Shown: positions 7,604 through 16,977 of the stretch, piece after piece
How positions within the stretch are numbered: position 1 is the first letter of the stretch
Layout of the letters: each line of letters begins with the position of its first letter
From: an uncultured Pseudodesulfovibrio sp.
Lineage (GTDB): Bacteria; Desulfobacterota; Desulfovibrionia; Desulfovibrionales; Desulfovibrionaceae
Assembly: GCF_963677845.1 (NCBI RefSeq)
Contig: NZ_OY782498.1
Span: 72,001 to 136,000, forward strand
Direction of reading: 5' to 3'
DNA length: 64,000 bases
The notes under the pieces: model-generated
Seen by the model: the letters and a program-made list of their open reading frames with translations, nothing else
Told to the model about the DNA's origin: nothing
Databases searched by the model: none
Position numbers and translations under genes: made by a program

Positions 7604-10285
7604 ATGGAAAAACAGACCTTATTTGCGGGGATTCCCGATATGTTGGATGAGCAGAAGTATGCTCATGGCGGGAACGTGCGGCGTATGGCCGAGACGGCCG
7701 GGTGTGCACCTGATGATATCCTTGATTTTTCCGCCAATGTGAATCCGCTTGGGCCACCGCCGTGGCTGGGGCAGGTAGTGGGACAGGCGTTGCAGGACGT
7801 TGATTCCTACCCGGACCCTGAGTGCCACGATTTGGTCATGGCGGCCTCTGAGAAGTATAAGATTTGGCCCACGCAGGTTTTGCCGGGGAACGGCGCGTCC
7901 GAGTTGTTGTTTGCCATCTCGGGTATGGGCCAACACCGACAGGCTATTATTCCGTCACCCACCTATGTGGATTATGCACGGGCATGCAAGGCGCATAGGC
8001 TGCCCATTGTCGAAGCCGGGATGACCGAGGATTTCCAAGTGGATTTCCCGGCCATGGGATCGCTGTTGACCACGCCGTCCGTGGTTTTTTTGTGCAGCCC
8101 GAACAATCCCACGGGTACGATGTTTTCGCCGGATGACCTGCGTGAGGTCGCGGCCATGTTCCCGCAATCGCGGTTTGTGGTGGATGCTTCCTTCAGCGAT
8201 TTCCTCCCTGAAGATCGAGATCAGCTTATCCGTAATCGACCGGCCAACGTCATCACTGTCCTTTCCCTGACCAAATTTTACGCTATCCCCGGTATTCGGC
8301 TCGGGTTGGCTTTTGCCGATCCCGAGATCGTCTTGCAGATCAAACAGCGTATGCCAGCATGGTCCGTGAATACGCTGGCTCAGAGTGTGGGTATTAAGTG
8401 CCTCCGCGACACGCAGTACGCCGCCGAGACCCGTGAACAGACGGCTTTGCTCCGTGAATCCCTTGCCTCGGGACTGCGGAATGTGCCGGGAATCAAGGTT
8501 TTGCCGGGGACAGCCAACTACCTGCTTTGTCGAGTCGAGCGTATTGGGCAGGATGCGGTCATGCTCCGTGACAAACTGTTGGCCGAACATAATATCGGCA
8601 TTCGGCTGTGCGGCAATTATACGGGACTGGACGACAGTTGGTTCCGTGTTGCTGTTCGGAGTCAGGGCGAGAATGAACAACTGATCAAGGCTATGGAAGC
8701 GGTCAGCGGCACGGCCAAGCCTCCGGTGGTCAAACGTATCAAACGCACCCCGGCGTTGATGCTTCAAGGCACCAGCTCCAACGCGGGTAAATCCGTGTTG
8801 GCTGCGGCGTTTTGTCGGATTTTTTTGCAGGACGGCTACAATGTGGCTCCCTTTAAGGCGCAGAACATGTCGCTGAATTCCTATGTCACGGATCAGGGCG
8901 GAGAGATGGGCCGTGCACAGGTGACGCAGGCCATGGCCTGTCGATTGAAACCGGACGTACGTATGAATCCCGTATTGCTCAAGCCCGGTTCTGATGTTGG
9001 TTCGCAGGTGATTGTTATGGGGCAGCCTGTGGGCAATATGGCTGTGCGTGAGTATGTGGAATACAAGCCGCGCGCGTGGGAAGCCGTCAAGACTGCGTAT
9101 GATTCGCTTGCCAACGAGTATGACATCATGGTGCTCGAAGGGGCGGGGAGTCCTGCTGAAGTGAATTTGAAACACCATGACATCGTGAATATGGCCATGG
9201 CCAAATACGCGGATGCGCGAGTGCTGTTGGCGGGTGATATCGATCGGGGCGGCGTATTTGCGTCCATGGTCGGCACCATGAGCTTGCTTACCCCCATGGA
9301 ACGGTCATTGGTGGAAGGGTTTCTCATCAATCGGTTCCGGGGTGACGCCACCTTGTTGGAACCTGCCTTCGGCCAGATGTTTGAACATACGGGCAAGCCG
9401 GTGCTTGGCACTATCCCTTATATTCATTCGCTCGGTCTGCCCGAAGAGGATTCCGTATCCTTCAAGGAAGGGCTGCTTCCTGACAGTGTAAAATTCCCTG
9501 ATGACGAATGTGTGGAAGTCGTCGTTGTGGACCTGCCGCGCATATCGAATTTCAATGACATCGACCCGCTGTTTGCCGAGCCGGACGTCAAGGTCCGTGT
9601 GGTGACGGATGCTCGTGATGTGGGGACGCCGGATGCCATCATTTTGCCCGGTTCCAAGTCGACGGTGCCAGATATGAAGGCACTCAAGGGAACTGGTATG
9701 GCTGCGGTGTTGCGTGAGCTGGCAGGCGACGGACACAAGACGCGCATTGTCGGTATATGCGGTGGTTTTCAGATGCTTGGCGATATTGTGGATGACCCGT
9801 ATGGCCTTGAATCCGAGACCACTCGCGTTGAAGGATTCGGCCTGTTGCCTGTACAGACTTCGCTTGCTCCGGAAAAGACCCTTGTCAGAACATGGGGTGT
9901 ACATTCCTCGTCCGGTCAGAAAGTTCACGGGTATGAAATTCATCATGGTCAGACAACGCCGTTGTCTGAATCTTTGCGGGTGGCTTTGCGGAATAATAAC
10001 GGTGAACCGTTAGGATACGGCAGGGCGGATGGGCGTATATTCGGCACGTATCTTCACGGATTATTCGATGCAGATGAGTTTCGTCGTTGGTTTATCGATC
10101 AGTTGCGCATGGACAAAGGACTGTCGCCTCTTGAACAGGTTCAGACCACATTTGATTTGGAAGATGCCATTGATAATTTGGCGAGTGTCGTTCGTGAGGC
10201 CGTATGTATGGATTCCATCTATAAGTCTCTGGGGCTGAGTGGTTGCTGCGCTCAGGCAAGTCTGTTTTACAAACTTGGTGGATAG
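7604..10285 (+). CDS. cobDQ: Fused threonine-phosphate decarboxylase (CobD) and cobyric acid synthase (CobQ)
   Basis: An 893-aa two-domain enzyme of cobalamin synthesis. Residues 1-365 are a class-I/II aminotransferase-fold CobD (HGGNV near the start, [15 protein letters not shown] lysine K224 in [14 protein letters not shown]), which makes the aminopropanol linker precursor. Residues 380-893 are CobQ, which amidates cobyrinic acid side chains: P-loop GTSSNAGKS (389-397), [11 protein letters not shown], and a class-I glutaminase with nucleophile C719 (GICGGFQM) and YEIHHG. Fusing the aminopropanol branch to the corrin-amidation step is unusual. The ATG at 7604 has a weak Shine-Dalgarno; the ATG at 7640 is an alternative. 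No cobalamin riboswitch was found upstream. Confidence 0.9.
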   Translation: MEKQTLFAGIPDMLDEQKYAHGGNVRRMAETAGCAPDDILDFSANVNPLGPPPWLGQVVGQALQDVDSYPDPECHDLVMAASEKYKIWPTQVLPGNGASELLFAISGMGQHRQAIIPSPTYVDYARACKAHRLPIVEAGMTEDFQVDFPAMGSLLTTPSVVFLCSPNNPTGTMFSPDDLREVAAMFPQSRFVVDASFSDFLPEDRDQLIRNRPANVITVLSLTKFYAIPGIRLGLAFADPEIVLQIKQRMPAWSVNTLAQSVGIKCLRDTQYAAETREQTALLRESLASGLRNVPGIKVLPGTANYLLCRVERIGQDAVMLRDKLLAEHNIGIRLCGNYTGLDDSWFRVAVRSQGENEQLIKAMEAVSGTAKPPVVKRIKRTPALMLQGTSSNAGKSVLAAAFCRIFLQDGYNVAPFKAQNMSLNSYVTDQGGEMGRAQVTQAMACRLKPDVRMNPVLLKPGSDVGSQVIVMGQPVGNMAVREYVEYKPRAWEAVKTAYDSLANEYDIMVLEGAGSPAEVNLKHHDIVNMAMAKYADARVLLAGDIDRGGVFASMVGTMSLLTPMERSLVEGFLINRFRGDATLLEPAFGQMFEHTGKPVLGTIPYIHSLGLPEEDSVSFKEGLLPDSVKFPDDECVEVVVVDLPRISNFNDIDPLFAEPDVKVRVVTDARDVGTPDAIILPGSKSTVPDMKALKGTGMAAVLRELAGDGHKTRIVGICGGFQMLGDIVDDPYGLESETTRVEGFGLLPVQTSLAPEKTLVRTWGVHSSSGQKVHGYEIHHGQTTPLSESLRVALRNNNGEPLGYGRADGRIFGTYLHGLFDADEFRRWFIDQLRMDKGLSPLEQVQTTFDLEDAIDNLASVVREAVCMDSIYKSLGLSGCCAQASLFYKLGG

Positions 10286-10404
10286 TTGGCCGTTTCGAGG
10301 CGGCTCTCTTTACCATAGAATTGAATTCGTGCTATTAATGGCACTGCTCTGGAAAAGACAATGCGCGTTTGCGTATTGGTGACTGCTTTAAAGGAGAGAG
10401 TGTC

Positions 10405-11118
10405 ATGAAATGGAGTATCGGATTGTGTTGGCTTGTTGTTATCGTGTTAGTCTTGCCTGCTCAGGCGTTTAATCAGGCGGACGTGGACCGATTGGCTGCT
10501 GGGGACAAGAACATGCAGGGCGCAGATTTGAGCGGTGCGTCTTTGTTTGCTGATCCTTATGACGGCGTGAATTTCAGTGGCGCCAACCTGAGCAATGCCA
10601 CTATGATCGGGCGGGTTTTTCAAAATTGCGATTTTCGGGGGGCGAATCTCAGGGATGCCCAGTTTCGTAGTGCGCGGTTCCTCGAGTGTGACCTGAGCGG
10701 CCAGGATTTTTCTGGGGTTAGCTTCAGCCATCAGCAAATAAAGCAATGTACCTTGCGTAACGCCCGGTTTAACGGAGCGTTTGTGGAGAATGTCCTGATG
10801 TATCAAAATGATATTGCCGGGGCCAAATTCGACAAGGCCACGCTCAAGGGCGGGCGATGGTATCAAGAAGATGGAACCGGTATCACCTGGGATAATATCA
10901 AATTTCAGCAACCTTCCATCGTGTTGGACGCCATCAAGATCAGTGAGGTCTACAAACCGTATCTGTCCAGTCAGATTCCGGTCGGCAAAGTTCAGTGGAT
11001 GGCCTCGTCAGGACGTCAGGTAGATCCGTCCAAGGTACAACTCAATAAAAAGGTCAAGACCTACAAGCCTGCCACTCCCAAGGGTGTGCAAAAGGGTATG
11101 GTCCCGAAGGCGCCATAA
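10405..11118 (+). CDS. Exported pentapeptide-repeat protein
   Basis: A 237-aa protein with a clear signal peptide (hydrophobic residues 4-20, cleavage probably after LPAQA). Pentapeptide repeats of A(D/N)LxX type follow from about residue 30 to 150 (GADLSGASL, GVNFSGANLSNAT, GANLRDAQF), which form a right-handed quadrilateral helix. The C-terminal 60 residues are basic and proline-containing without repeats. I chose the ATG at 10405 because AAAGGAGAG lies upstream and it gives the signal peptide. The function of exported members is not established. A terminator follows directly. Confidence 0.82.
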   Translation: MKWSIGLCWLVVIVLVLPAQAFNQADVDRLAAGDKNMQGADLSGASLFADPYDGVNFSGANLSNATMIGRVFQNCDFRGANLRDAQFRSARFLECDLSGQDFSGVSFSHQQIKQCTLRNARFNGAFVENVLMYQNDIAGAKFDKATLKGGRWYQEDGTGITWDNIKFQQPSIVLDAIKISEVYKPYLSSQIPVGKVQWMASSGRQVDPSKVQLNKKVKTYKPATPKGVQKGMVPKAP

Positions 11119-11135
11119 AAAAAAGTTGTGTTGAG

Positions 11136-11169
11136 AAATGGCGGTCTTTGGATCGCCATTTTCTTTTTT
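11136..11169 (+). terminator. Rho-independent terminator
   Basis: AAATGGCG pairs with CGCCATTT and is followed by a T-rich run, 18 bases after the pentapeptide-repeat gene. Confidence 0.8.
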
Positions 11170-11252
11170 CAGTACGGACACTTGGTTAATAAGTCTCGCC
11201 AGAAAAAAAGATATCCCAATTGATCTTTTTTTACAAAACAATTGTTTGCCTC

Positions 11253-11268
11253 TTGACTTGTCAGTCAA
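11253..11268. promoter_or_regulatory. Palindromic operator-like site upstream of the CBS-ACT gene
   Basis: TTGACT-TGTC-AGTCAA is a perfect six-base inverted repeat that also offers a TTGACT -35-like element. It resembles operators of TetR/FadR-type regulators of acyl-CoA metabolism, which would suit the CoA-ligase and transporter genes downstream. This is inference from form only. Confidence 0.4.
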
Positions 11269-11415
11269 AAATAGGTTTTGAAGTGGTTCGCTGGCGGTCT
11301 GCACCGTTTATGGATGGAATTGCACCACTTAATGAAAACGTGTATCCATCCGTAACAATTATGTGCCATTAAGGCTAACAGAGACCGCACAGCGGCTATC
11401 CAAGGAGGATAAAAC

Positions 11416-12072
11416 ATGTACGTCGGACTGAAAATGCTTCGCGACTTCGTTAAAGTCACCCCCCAGACTCTGGTCAAGGACGCCCAGAAGCAGCTTGAAG
11501 AAAGCAAGCTTTGGATGCTCCTGGTGGTGGACGAGGAAGGCAAGCTGGTCGGCTACGTGCGCAAGGAAGATATCTCCGCTGCCCTGCCCAGCATCATGAC
11601 CTCCTTGGAGAAACACGAGATCAACTACCTGATGAGCAAGCTGACTGTAGAGAAAATCTACCGCACCGACATCAAGACCGTGGCCCCTGAGACCGAAATC
11701 GAAGGTGCTGCCGACATGATGTACGAAATGAACCTGGCCGGACTGGCCGTGGTCGACAGTGCCGGCGAGCTTATCGGGTATATTAATCGAAACGTCATGC
11801 TCGACGTTCTTGCCGAAGAGATGGGATACCGCGAGGGCGGCAGCCGCCTCACTATTGAGGTGGAAGACCGTTCCGGTGTACTTTACGAAGTTGCCGGTGT
11901 CATCGCCAACATGAAAATGTCTATCATCTCCACCGGCACTTTCTTTTTTAACGGACGCCGCGTTGTCGTCGTCCGCATAGATACCGAAGACCCGTCCGCA
12001 GTAGAGGCATCTCTCAAGGACCGGGGCTACAAATTGGTCGCTCCCGATGATTTCAAGGGAGAATGGACCTAA
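11416..12072 (+). CDS. CBS-pair and ACT domain protein
   Basis: A 218-aa cytoplasmic protein with two CBS motifs (residues about 1-60 and 75-135; LLVVDEEGKLVGYVRKEDI and LAVVDSAGELIGYINRN) followed by an ACT domain (about 144-205; IEVEDRSGVLYEVAGVIANM). CBS pairs bind adenosyl ligands and ACT domains bind amino acids, so it is a likely sensor. AAGGAGG precedes the ATG. It lies immediately before the liv-type transporter and CoA-ligase cluster on the same strand, with a hairpin in the gap, suggesting it senses the transported compound or the energy state. Confidence 0.85.
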   Translation: MYVGLKMLRDFVKVTPQTLVKDAQKQLEESKLWMLLVVDEEGKLVGYVRKEDISAALPSIMTSLEKHEINYLMSKLTVEKIYRTDIKTVAPETEIEGAADMMYEMNLAGLAVVDSAGELIGYINRNVMLDVLAEEMGYREGGSRLTIEVEDRSGVLYEVAGVIANMKMSIISTGTFFFNGRRVVVVRIDTEDPSAVEASLKDRGYKLVAPDDFKGEWT

Positions 12073-12100
12073 GGGCCTATTCGCTAACTCGGCAGCATAT

Positions 12101-12136
12101 GGACCTGGGCGGTGTTACGTAATTCACCGCCAGGCC
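12101..12136 (+). other. Hairpin between the CBS-ACT gene and livG
   Basis: CCTGGGCGGTG pairs with CACCGCCAGG around a loop containing TTACGTAA. No T-run follows, so it looks like an mRNA-processing or attenuation structure rather than a simple terminator. Confidence 0.5.
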
Positions 12137-12185
12137 GTGCAAACGTCGTTTTGACGGGTTTGCTCTCAACCATAATTGCAGGATT

Positions 12186-12983
12186 ATGGCTTACCTCGAC
12201 GTCAGTGACGTAACACTCACCTTCAAGGGCATCGCCGCCCTTATGGGGGTGTCGTTCACCGTGGAACAGGGGACTATCGCGTCCCTCATTGGTCCAAATG
12301 GTGCCGGCAAAACCTCCATGCTCAACTGCATCAGCGGTCGCTACATTCCCGATGGCGGGGCCAGTGGACCGTGCAAGATTTCTTTAGACGACGAATGTCT
12401 GCTGTCCCTTCCCGCGCATAAGCGTACGGAACTGGGACTCTCGCGGACATTCCAAAACATCGCCCTGTTCAAGGGGTTGTCCGTGCTGGACAACCTTATG
12501 GTCGGGCGACACAGTCAGATCAACTATGGTTTGCTATCGTCCATCTTCTACTGGGGCAAAGCCGTCCGTACCGAGGACAGGCATCGCCGTCGAGTGGAAG
12601 ATGTGATCGATTTTCTTAACCTATCCCCCTATCGACACCAACACGCGGGACGCCTTCCCTACGGTGTGCAGAAAAGGGTGGAACTCGGACGCGCACTAGC
12701 CGCCGAACCCAAGCTTATCCTTCTGGATGAGCCGATGGCTGGCATGAACCTCGAAGAAACCGAGGACATGGCCAGATATATCTTGGATATCGCCGAAGAA
12801 TGGGGCGTCACCGTCCTATTGGTTGAACACGACATGGGAGTTGTCATGGACATTTCCGACAAGGTCGTTGTTCTCGATTTTGGTGCCAAGCTAGCCGAGG
12901 GGACGCCGGATGAAGTGCAGGCGGACAAGAATGTCATCGCCGCCTACCTAGGAACCGAGGAAGCTACATTTACCGGGAGATAG
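12186..12983 (+). CDS. livG: Branched-chain amino acid-type ABC transporter ATPase LivG
   Basis: 265 aa. Walker A GPNGAGKTS, the LivG-type TFQNIALFKGLSVLDNLMVG, an atypical signature LPYGVQKRVELGRAL, Walker B LILLDEPMAGMN and the switch His in LLVEHDMG are all present. It energises uptake with LivF and the permeases LivH and LivM encoded downstream. In this cluster the gene is separated from livH by a CoA-ligase gene, so the substrate may be a carboxylic or aromatic acid rather than an amino acid (inference). Confidence 0.9.
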   Translation: MAYLDVSDVTLTFKGIAALMGVSFTVEQGTIASLIGPNGAGKTSMLNCISGRYIPDGGASGPCKISLDDECLLSLPAHKRTELGLSRTFQNIALFKGLSVLDNLMVGRHSQINYGLLSSIFYWGKAVRTEDRHRRRVEDVIDFLNLSPYRHQHAGRLPYGVQKRVELGRALAAEPKLILLDEPMAGMNLEETEDMARYILDIAEEWGVTVLLVEHDMGVVMDISDKVVVLDFGAKLAEGTPDEVQADKNVIAAYLGTEEATFTGR

Positions 12984-13033
12984 AAGACAGAAGGTCCGGC
13001 CACTTTGGCCGAGATAAAAAATAAGGAAATTTC

Positions 13034-14947
13034 ATGGCAAAACCATATAAGACAACGTTGCCCCGACTGCTGTGCAAACAGGCCGAGGAACGCGGCGAAA
13101 AGACAGCCCTGCGAGAAAAGGAGTGGGGTGTCTGGCAGGCCGTGTCCTGGCAGGAAAACCTCAAAGTAACGGCGGAGTTCGCGTGTGGCCTCGAACATTT
13201 CGGGCTGGGCAAGGGCGACATTGTTATTCTCATCGGCGACAATCGCCCGGAATGGATCTGGGCAGAGCTTGCCATTCAGGGGCTGGGCGGTATCGCGCTC
13301 GGTCTGTATCAGGACTCCCCCGCAGAAGAAATCGAATACATTTTCGCACTGGCTGAGTGCAAACTGGTGGTGGCCGAGGATCAGGAGCAGGTCGACAAGA
13401 TGCTCTCGTTTCGCGAAAATCTGCCCAACCTCAAGCATATTATTTACCACGAGCCAAAAGGCCTCAAAGCCTATGAGGCGGACGTGGACGGACTGTTGGA
13501 TTTCAAGGCTGTCCGTCGTCTGGGCCGTGAAGGCTGCAAGGACGCCGTGGCTCGCTATAGAGAGATGGTCAGCGCGGTCAAACCGGATGATCCGGCATTG
13601 ATCGCCACAACGTCCGGCACCACTGGTCGTCCCAAACTGGCGGTGCTTTCACACGCCAACCTGCTGTCCATGGCGCATAATCTGGGCAAGTATGACCCCA
13701 AGAGTGCAACCGACGAGTTTGTGTCCTTTCTGCCTCTGGCGTGGATGGGCGAGCAGATGATGGCTGTGGCCTCGGCCCTGCTGTTCGGTTTTTGCGTCAA
13801 TTTCCCGGAGAACCCGGACACAGCATCCAATGATTCCCGCGAGATCGGGCCGCATTTTATCTTTTCCCCGCCGCGTGTGTACGAATCCATCGCTGCCAAA
13901 GTGCAGGGCGACATTATGGAGACCACGAAGTTCAAGCGGTTCCTTTACAATCTGTTTTTGCCCATCGGGTATGAGTATGTGGATACCGTGTTTGCCGGAA
14001 AGACTCCGTCTGCCTGGTTGAAGCTGAAGTATTTCGTTGCTGATCAAGGGTTGTTTCGCGCCTTACGTGATCGCCTCGGTTTCAGCCGTATGCGTTCGGC
14101 TACAACAGGCGGGGCCGCTCTTGGCCCGGATATTTTTCGTTTCTTCCACGCGCTCGGTGTCAGGCTCAAACAGATTTATGGCCAGACCGAAATCGCGGGT
14201 ATTTCCTGCATCCACAAGGAAGGCGAAGTTGACTTCACCTCCGTGGGCGCACCCATCCCGGAAACAGAAGTGAAGATCACGGATGAGGGCGAGATCGTTT
14301 CCCGATCTCCAGCGGTTTTTCTTGGTTATTACAAGAACGAGGAAGCCACTCGTGAGACCGTCAACGAAGATGGCTGGTTGCTTTCGGGGGATGCCGGATA
14401 CTTTGACGACAACGGACGTCTGGTGGTCATCGATCGTTTGAAGGATGTCATGCATCTCAATGACGGAACCCAGTTCTCGCCTCAGTTTTTGGAGAACAAA
14501 GTCAAGTTCTCTCCGTTTTTGCGAGAATCCGTTGTGTTGGGCGGCGGGCGTGACTATGTGGCCGCAATTTTGTGCATTGATATGGCTATCGTGGGTCATT
14601 GGGCTGAGACTCAGATGATCACGTATACCACGTATCAGGATTTGGCAGCCAAGGAAGAAGTCTACGCGCTCATTAAAGCAGAGATTGCGAAGACTAATGA
14701 TTCGCTCCCCGGAGAGACGCAGATCAAGCGTTTTTGTCTGCTCTACAAGGAACTGGACCCTGACGATGGTGAGTTGACCCGTACCCGCAAAGTGCGACGG
14801 TCGACTATCAACGAGCGGTATGGCGCGTTGATCGAGTCGCTCTATACCGATGCATGTGCAGTGAATCTGGAAACTGAAATTACGTATCAGGATGGCCGGG
14901 TGCGAGAGATGTGCGGCGATATCCGCATAGAAGACATGGAGGTGTAA
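13034..14947 (+). CDS. AMP-forming long-chain-type acyl-CoA synthetase
   Basis: 637 aa of the ANL superfamily. The phosphate loop TTSGTTGRPK, the YGQTE motif (IYGQTEIAGIS), the acid-binding GWLLSGDAGYFDD and the hinge region IDRLKDVMHLNDG are present. The enzyme activates a carboxylic acid to its CoA thioester through an acyl-adenylate. It closely follows livG and its stop is two bases before livH, so it is co-transcribed with the transporter. That arrangement suggests activation of the imported acid. The specific substrate cannot be read from the sequence. Confidence 0.88.
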   Translation: MAKPYKTTLPRLLCKQAEERGEKTALREKEWGVWQAVSWQENLKVTAEFACGLEHFGLGKGDIVILIGDNRPEWIWAELAIQGLGGIALGLYQDSPAEEIEYIFALAECKLVVAEDQEQVDKMLSFRENLPNLKHIIYHEPKGLKAYEADVDGLLDFKAVRRLGREGCKDAVARYREMVSAVKPDDPALIATTSGTTGRPKLAVLSHANLLSMAHNLGKYDPKSATDEFVSFLPLAWMGEQMMAVASALLFGFCVNFPENPDTASNDSREIGPHFIFSPPRVYESIAAKVQGDIMETTKFKRFLYNLFLPIGYEYVDTVFAGKTPSAWLKLKYFVADQGLFRALRDRLGFSRMRSATTGGAALGPDIFRFFHALGVRLKQIYGQTEIAGISCIHKEGEVDFTSVGAPIPETEVKITDEGEIVSRSPAVFLGYYKNEEATRETVNEDGWLLSGDAGYFDDNGRLVVIDRLKDVMHLNDGTQFSPQFLENKVKFSPFLRESVVLGGGRDYVAAILCIDMAIVGHWAETQMITYTTYQDLAAKEEVYALIKAEIAKTNDSLPGETQIKRFCLLYKELDPDDGELTRTRKVRRSTINERYGALIESLYTDACAVNLETEITYQDGRVREMCGDIRIEDMEV

Positions 14948-14948
14948 C

Positions 14949-15836
14949 ATGGAATATTATCTGCAACTCATCGTCAATGGACTGGTGGTCGGCGGCATCT
15001 ATTCCTTGGTCGCCCTGGGATTCGTCATTATATACAAGGCCACAAAGGTCGTGAACTTCGCACAGGGCGAGCTGGTCATGGTCGGGGCATACATGTGCTT
15101 CGCGTTGACCGTACAGTTTAACATCCCGTTTATCTGGGCATTCTTTATCACTCTGGGGTTTTCTGTTCTGCTCGGTCTTGCCATCGAACGCATGGTTCTA
15201 CGGCCACTCATTGGTGAGGAACATATCTCGGTAATCATGGTTACGGTGGGGATGAGTTCTGTGCTCAAATCGTTGGTGCAACTTTTTTGGGGCACCCAGA
15301 TTAAGGTGTATCCGCAGGTGTTGCCGAGTGAACCGATTGTGATCGCAGGTTTGCCCGTAGCCCCTGTCTATATCGCGGCCTTTGCGCTCTCTGCGGTCCT
15401 GTTCGCCATCTTCTCGGTCTTTTTTAAATATTCACGGACAGGGATTGCTATGCGTGCCACGGCCTTTGACCAACAGGCCGCGCAATCCATGGGGATAGGT
15501 ATCAAAAACATCTTTGCCATGAGTTGGTGCATCGCTTGTGTTGTTTCTTCTGTGGGCGGCGTGATCCTTGGCAATATCAACGGTATTAATTCCCACATTG
15601 GTCATCTTGGACTGAAAGTTTTCCCGGCGGTGATTCTCGGCGGGCTGGATTCCCTGCTCGGCGCGGCACTTGGCGGGTTGATTATCGGTGTGCTTGAAAA
15701 TGTGTGTGATGGGGCGGCGCGACAGTTGCTCGGTCTGGGTGGTTTCCGAGAGGTTGCGGCCTTCATTATTTTGGTCATTATCTTGATGATCAAGCCATAC
15801 GGTCTGTTCGGGACCAAAGAGATCGAGAGGGTTTAG
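14949..15836 (+). CDS. livH: Branched-chain amino acid-type ABC permease LivH
   Basis: 295 aa with about eight hydrophobic membrane segments and the LivH-type N-terminus (LVVGGIYSLVALGFVIIYKA, NFAQGELVM). The EAA-like segment ILGGLDSLLGAALGGLIIG lies near the C-terminus. The GGAGGTG of the preceding ligase end serves as its ribosome-binding site, indicating tight coupling. Confidence 0.93.
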   Translation: MEYYLQLIVNGLVVGGIYSLVALGFVIIYKATKVVNFAQGELVMVGAYMCFALTVQFNIPFIWAFFITLGFSVLLGLAIERMVLRPLIGEEHISVIMVTVGMSSVLKSLVQLFWGTQIKVYPQVLPSEPIVIAGLPVAPVYIAAFALSAVLFAIFSVFFKYSRTGIAMRATAFDQQAAQSMGIGIKNIFAMSWCIACVVSSVGGVILGNINGINSHIGHLGLKVFPAVILGGLDSLLGAALGGLIIGVLENVCDGAARQLLGLGGFREVAAFIILVIILMIKPYGLFGTKEIERV

Positions 15837-15838
15837 TC

Positions 15839-16885
15839 ATGCAAGGCAAATGCGGTCTCTTTTTCACCTCCTATCGCGGCGAAGCCCGGATTTTTCAATC
15901 CGGTTTCCAAAAACTCATGATCGGCCTGCTTGTTGCGGCCTTGTGTGTTGCCCCATTGGTACTCGACGTCTTTACGACATCCGTCATGAACTTGATTTTT
16001 ATCTCGGTTCTCGGCGCAGTGTCCCTCAATTTGTTGACCGGCGTATGTGGTCAGATTTCCCTCGGTCATGGTGCATTTATTGGTGTGGGTGCGTATGCAG
16101 CAGGGCAATGTTCCCTGCATGGTGTTCCATTCCCGCTGGCGATTCTGACCGGAGGTCTGATTACGGCCATGGTCGGTATGGTGTTTGGCGTTCCTTCGCT
16201 TAGGCTCAAGGGTATTTATCTCGCTATCGCAACGTTGGCGGCCCAGTTAGTGCTTGAATACGTGTTCCTGCATGGCGGGGCGTTGACCGGTGGGTCCAAC
16301 GGGTTGCTGCTCGACCCGCCGCAGATGTTTGGCTTCAGTTTTGATACTGAGGGACGGATGTACTATCTGCTCTTTGCTTTTGCCGCTGCCAGTCTGCTCA
16401 TGGTGTCAAATATCATGCGGTCCAAGTACGGACGGGCTTTCGTGTCCATCAGGGATTTCTATCTGTCGGCTGAAATCGTGGGAGTGAACTTGTTTTGGTA
16501 CAAGCTTATCGCATTCGGCGTCAGTTCGTTTTTAGCGGGTGTGGCCGGTGGCCTGTGGGGGCATTACACGGGATACATTTCTGCCGAGCAGTTCAATATA
16601 GGGCTGTCCATTTCCTACCTTGCCATGATCATTATCGGCGGATTGGGGTCGGTCATCGGTTCTGTGTTCGGTGCCATATTCATTGTACTGCTCCCGGAAG
16701 TCCTCAACATTCTTGCGAACGGCGTGGGGGCGTATTTCCCGGACATCGCCCAGCACATTGTGGCTCTGCGCGAAGGTGTGTTCGGATTGGTTCTTATTTT
16801 GTTCCTGATTTTTGAACCGGAAGGACTGGCAAATCGTTGGCGTTTGGCCAAGGCGTATTGGAAGTTGTATCCGTTTGCTCATTAG
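15839..16885 (+). CDS. livM: Branched-chain amino acid-type ABC permease LivM
   Basis: 348 aa, strongly hydrophobic, with family motifs LNLLTGVCGQISLGHGAFIG, RLKGIYLAIATL and the cytoplasmic-loop segment IIGGLGSVIGSVFGAIF. It follows livH after two bases. With LivH it forms the membrane channel of the importer. Confidence 0.93.
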   Translation: MQGKCGLFFTSYRGEARIFQSGFQKLMIGLLVAALCVAPLVLDVFTTSVMNLIFISVLGAVSLNLLTGVCGQISLGHGAFIGVGAYAAGQCSLHGVPFPLAILTGGLITAMVGMVFGVPSLRLKGIYLAIATLAAQLVLEYVFLHGGALTGGSNGLLLDPPQMFGFSFDTEGRMYYLLFAFAAASLLMVSNIMRSKYGRAFVSIRDFYLSAEIVGVNLFWYKLIAFGVSSFLAGVAGGLWGHYTGYISAEQFNIGLSISYLAMIIIGGLGSVIGSVFGAIFIVLLPEVLNILANGVGAYFPDIAQHIVALREGVFGLVLILFLIFEPEGLANRWRLAKAYWKLYPFAH

Positions 16886-16977
16886 GCATAATCCCGCAAA
16901 AGGCGGGTTAAAAATAGAAATGACGTCTCGTTCACAGTGGAGGGACGTGTCAACCTCAATCCCTTAGGAGAATGACT

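Noticed and set aside
7955-9178. Long minus-strand open frame (about 400 codons) opposite the cobD-cobQ fusion
   Set aside because: It is a shadow of the GC-rich coding strand: no ribosome-binding site, no recognisable domain, and the plus-strand gene has all catalytic motifs.
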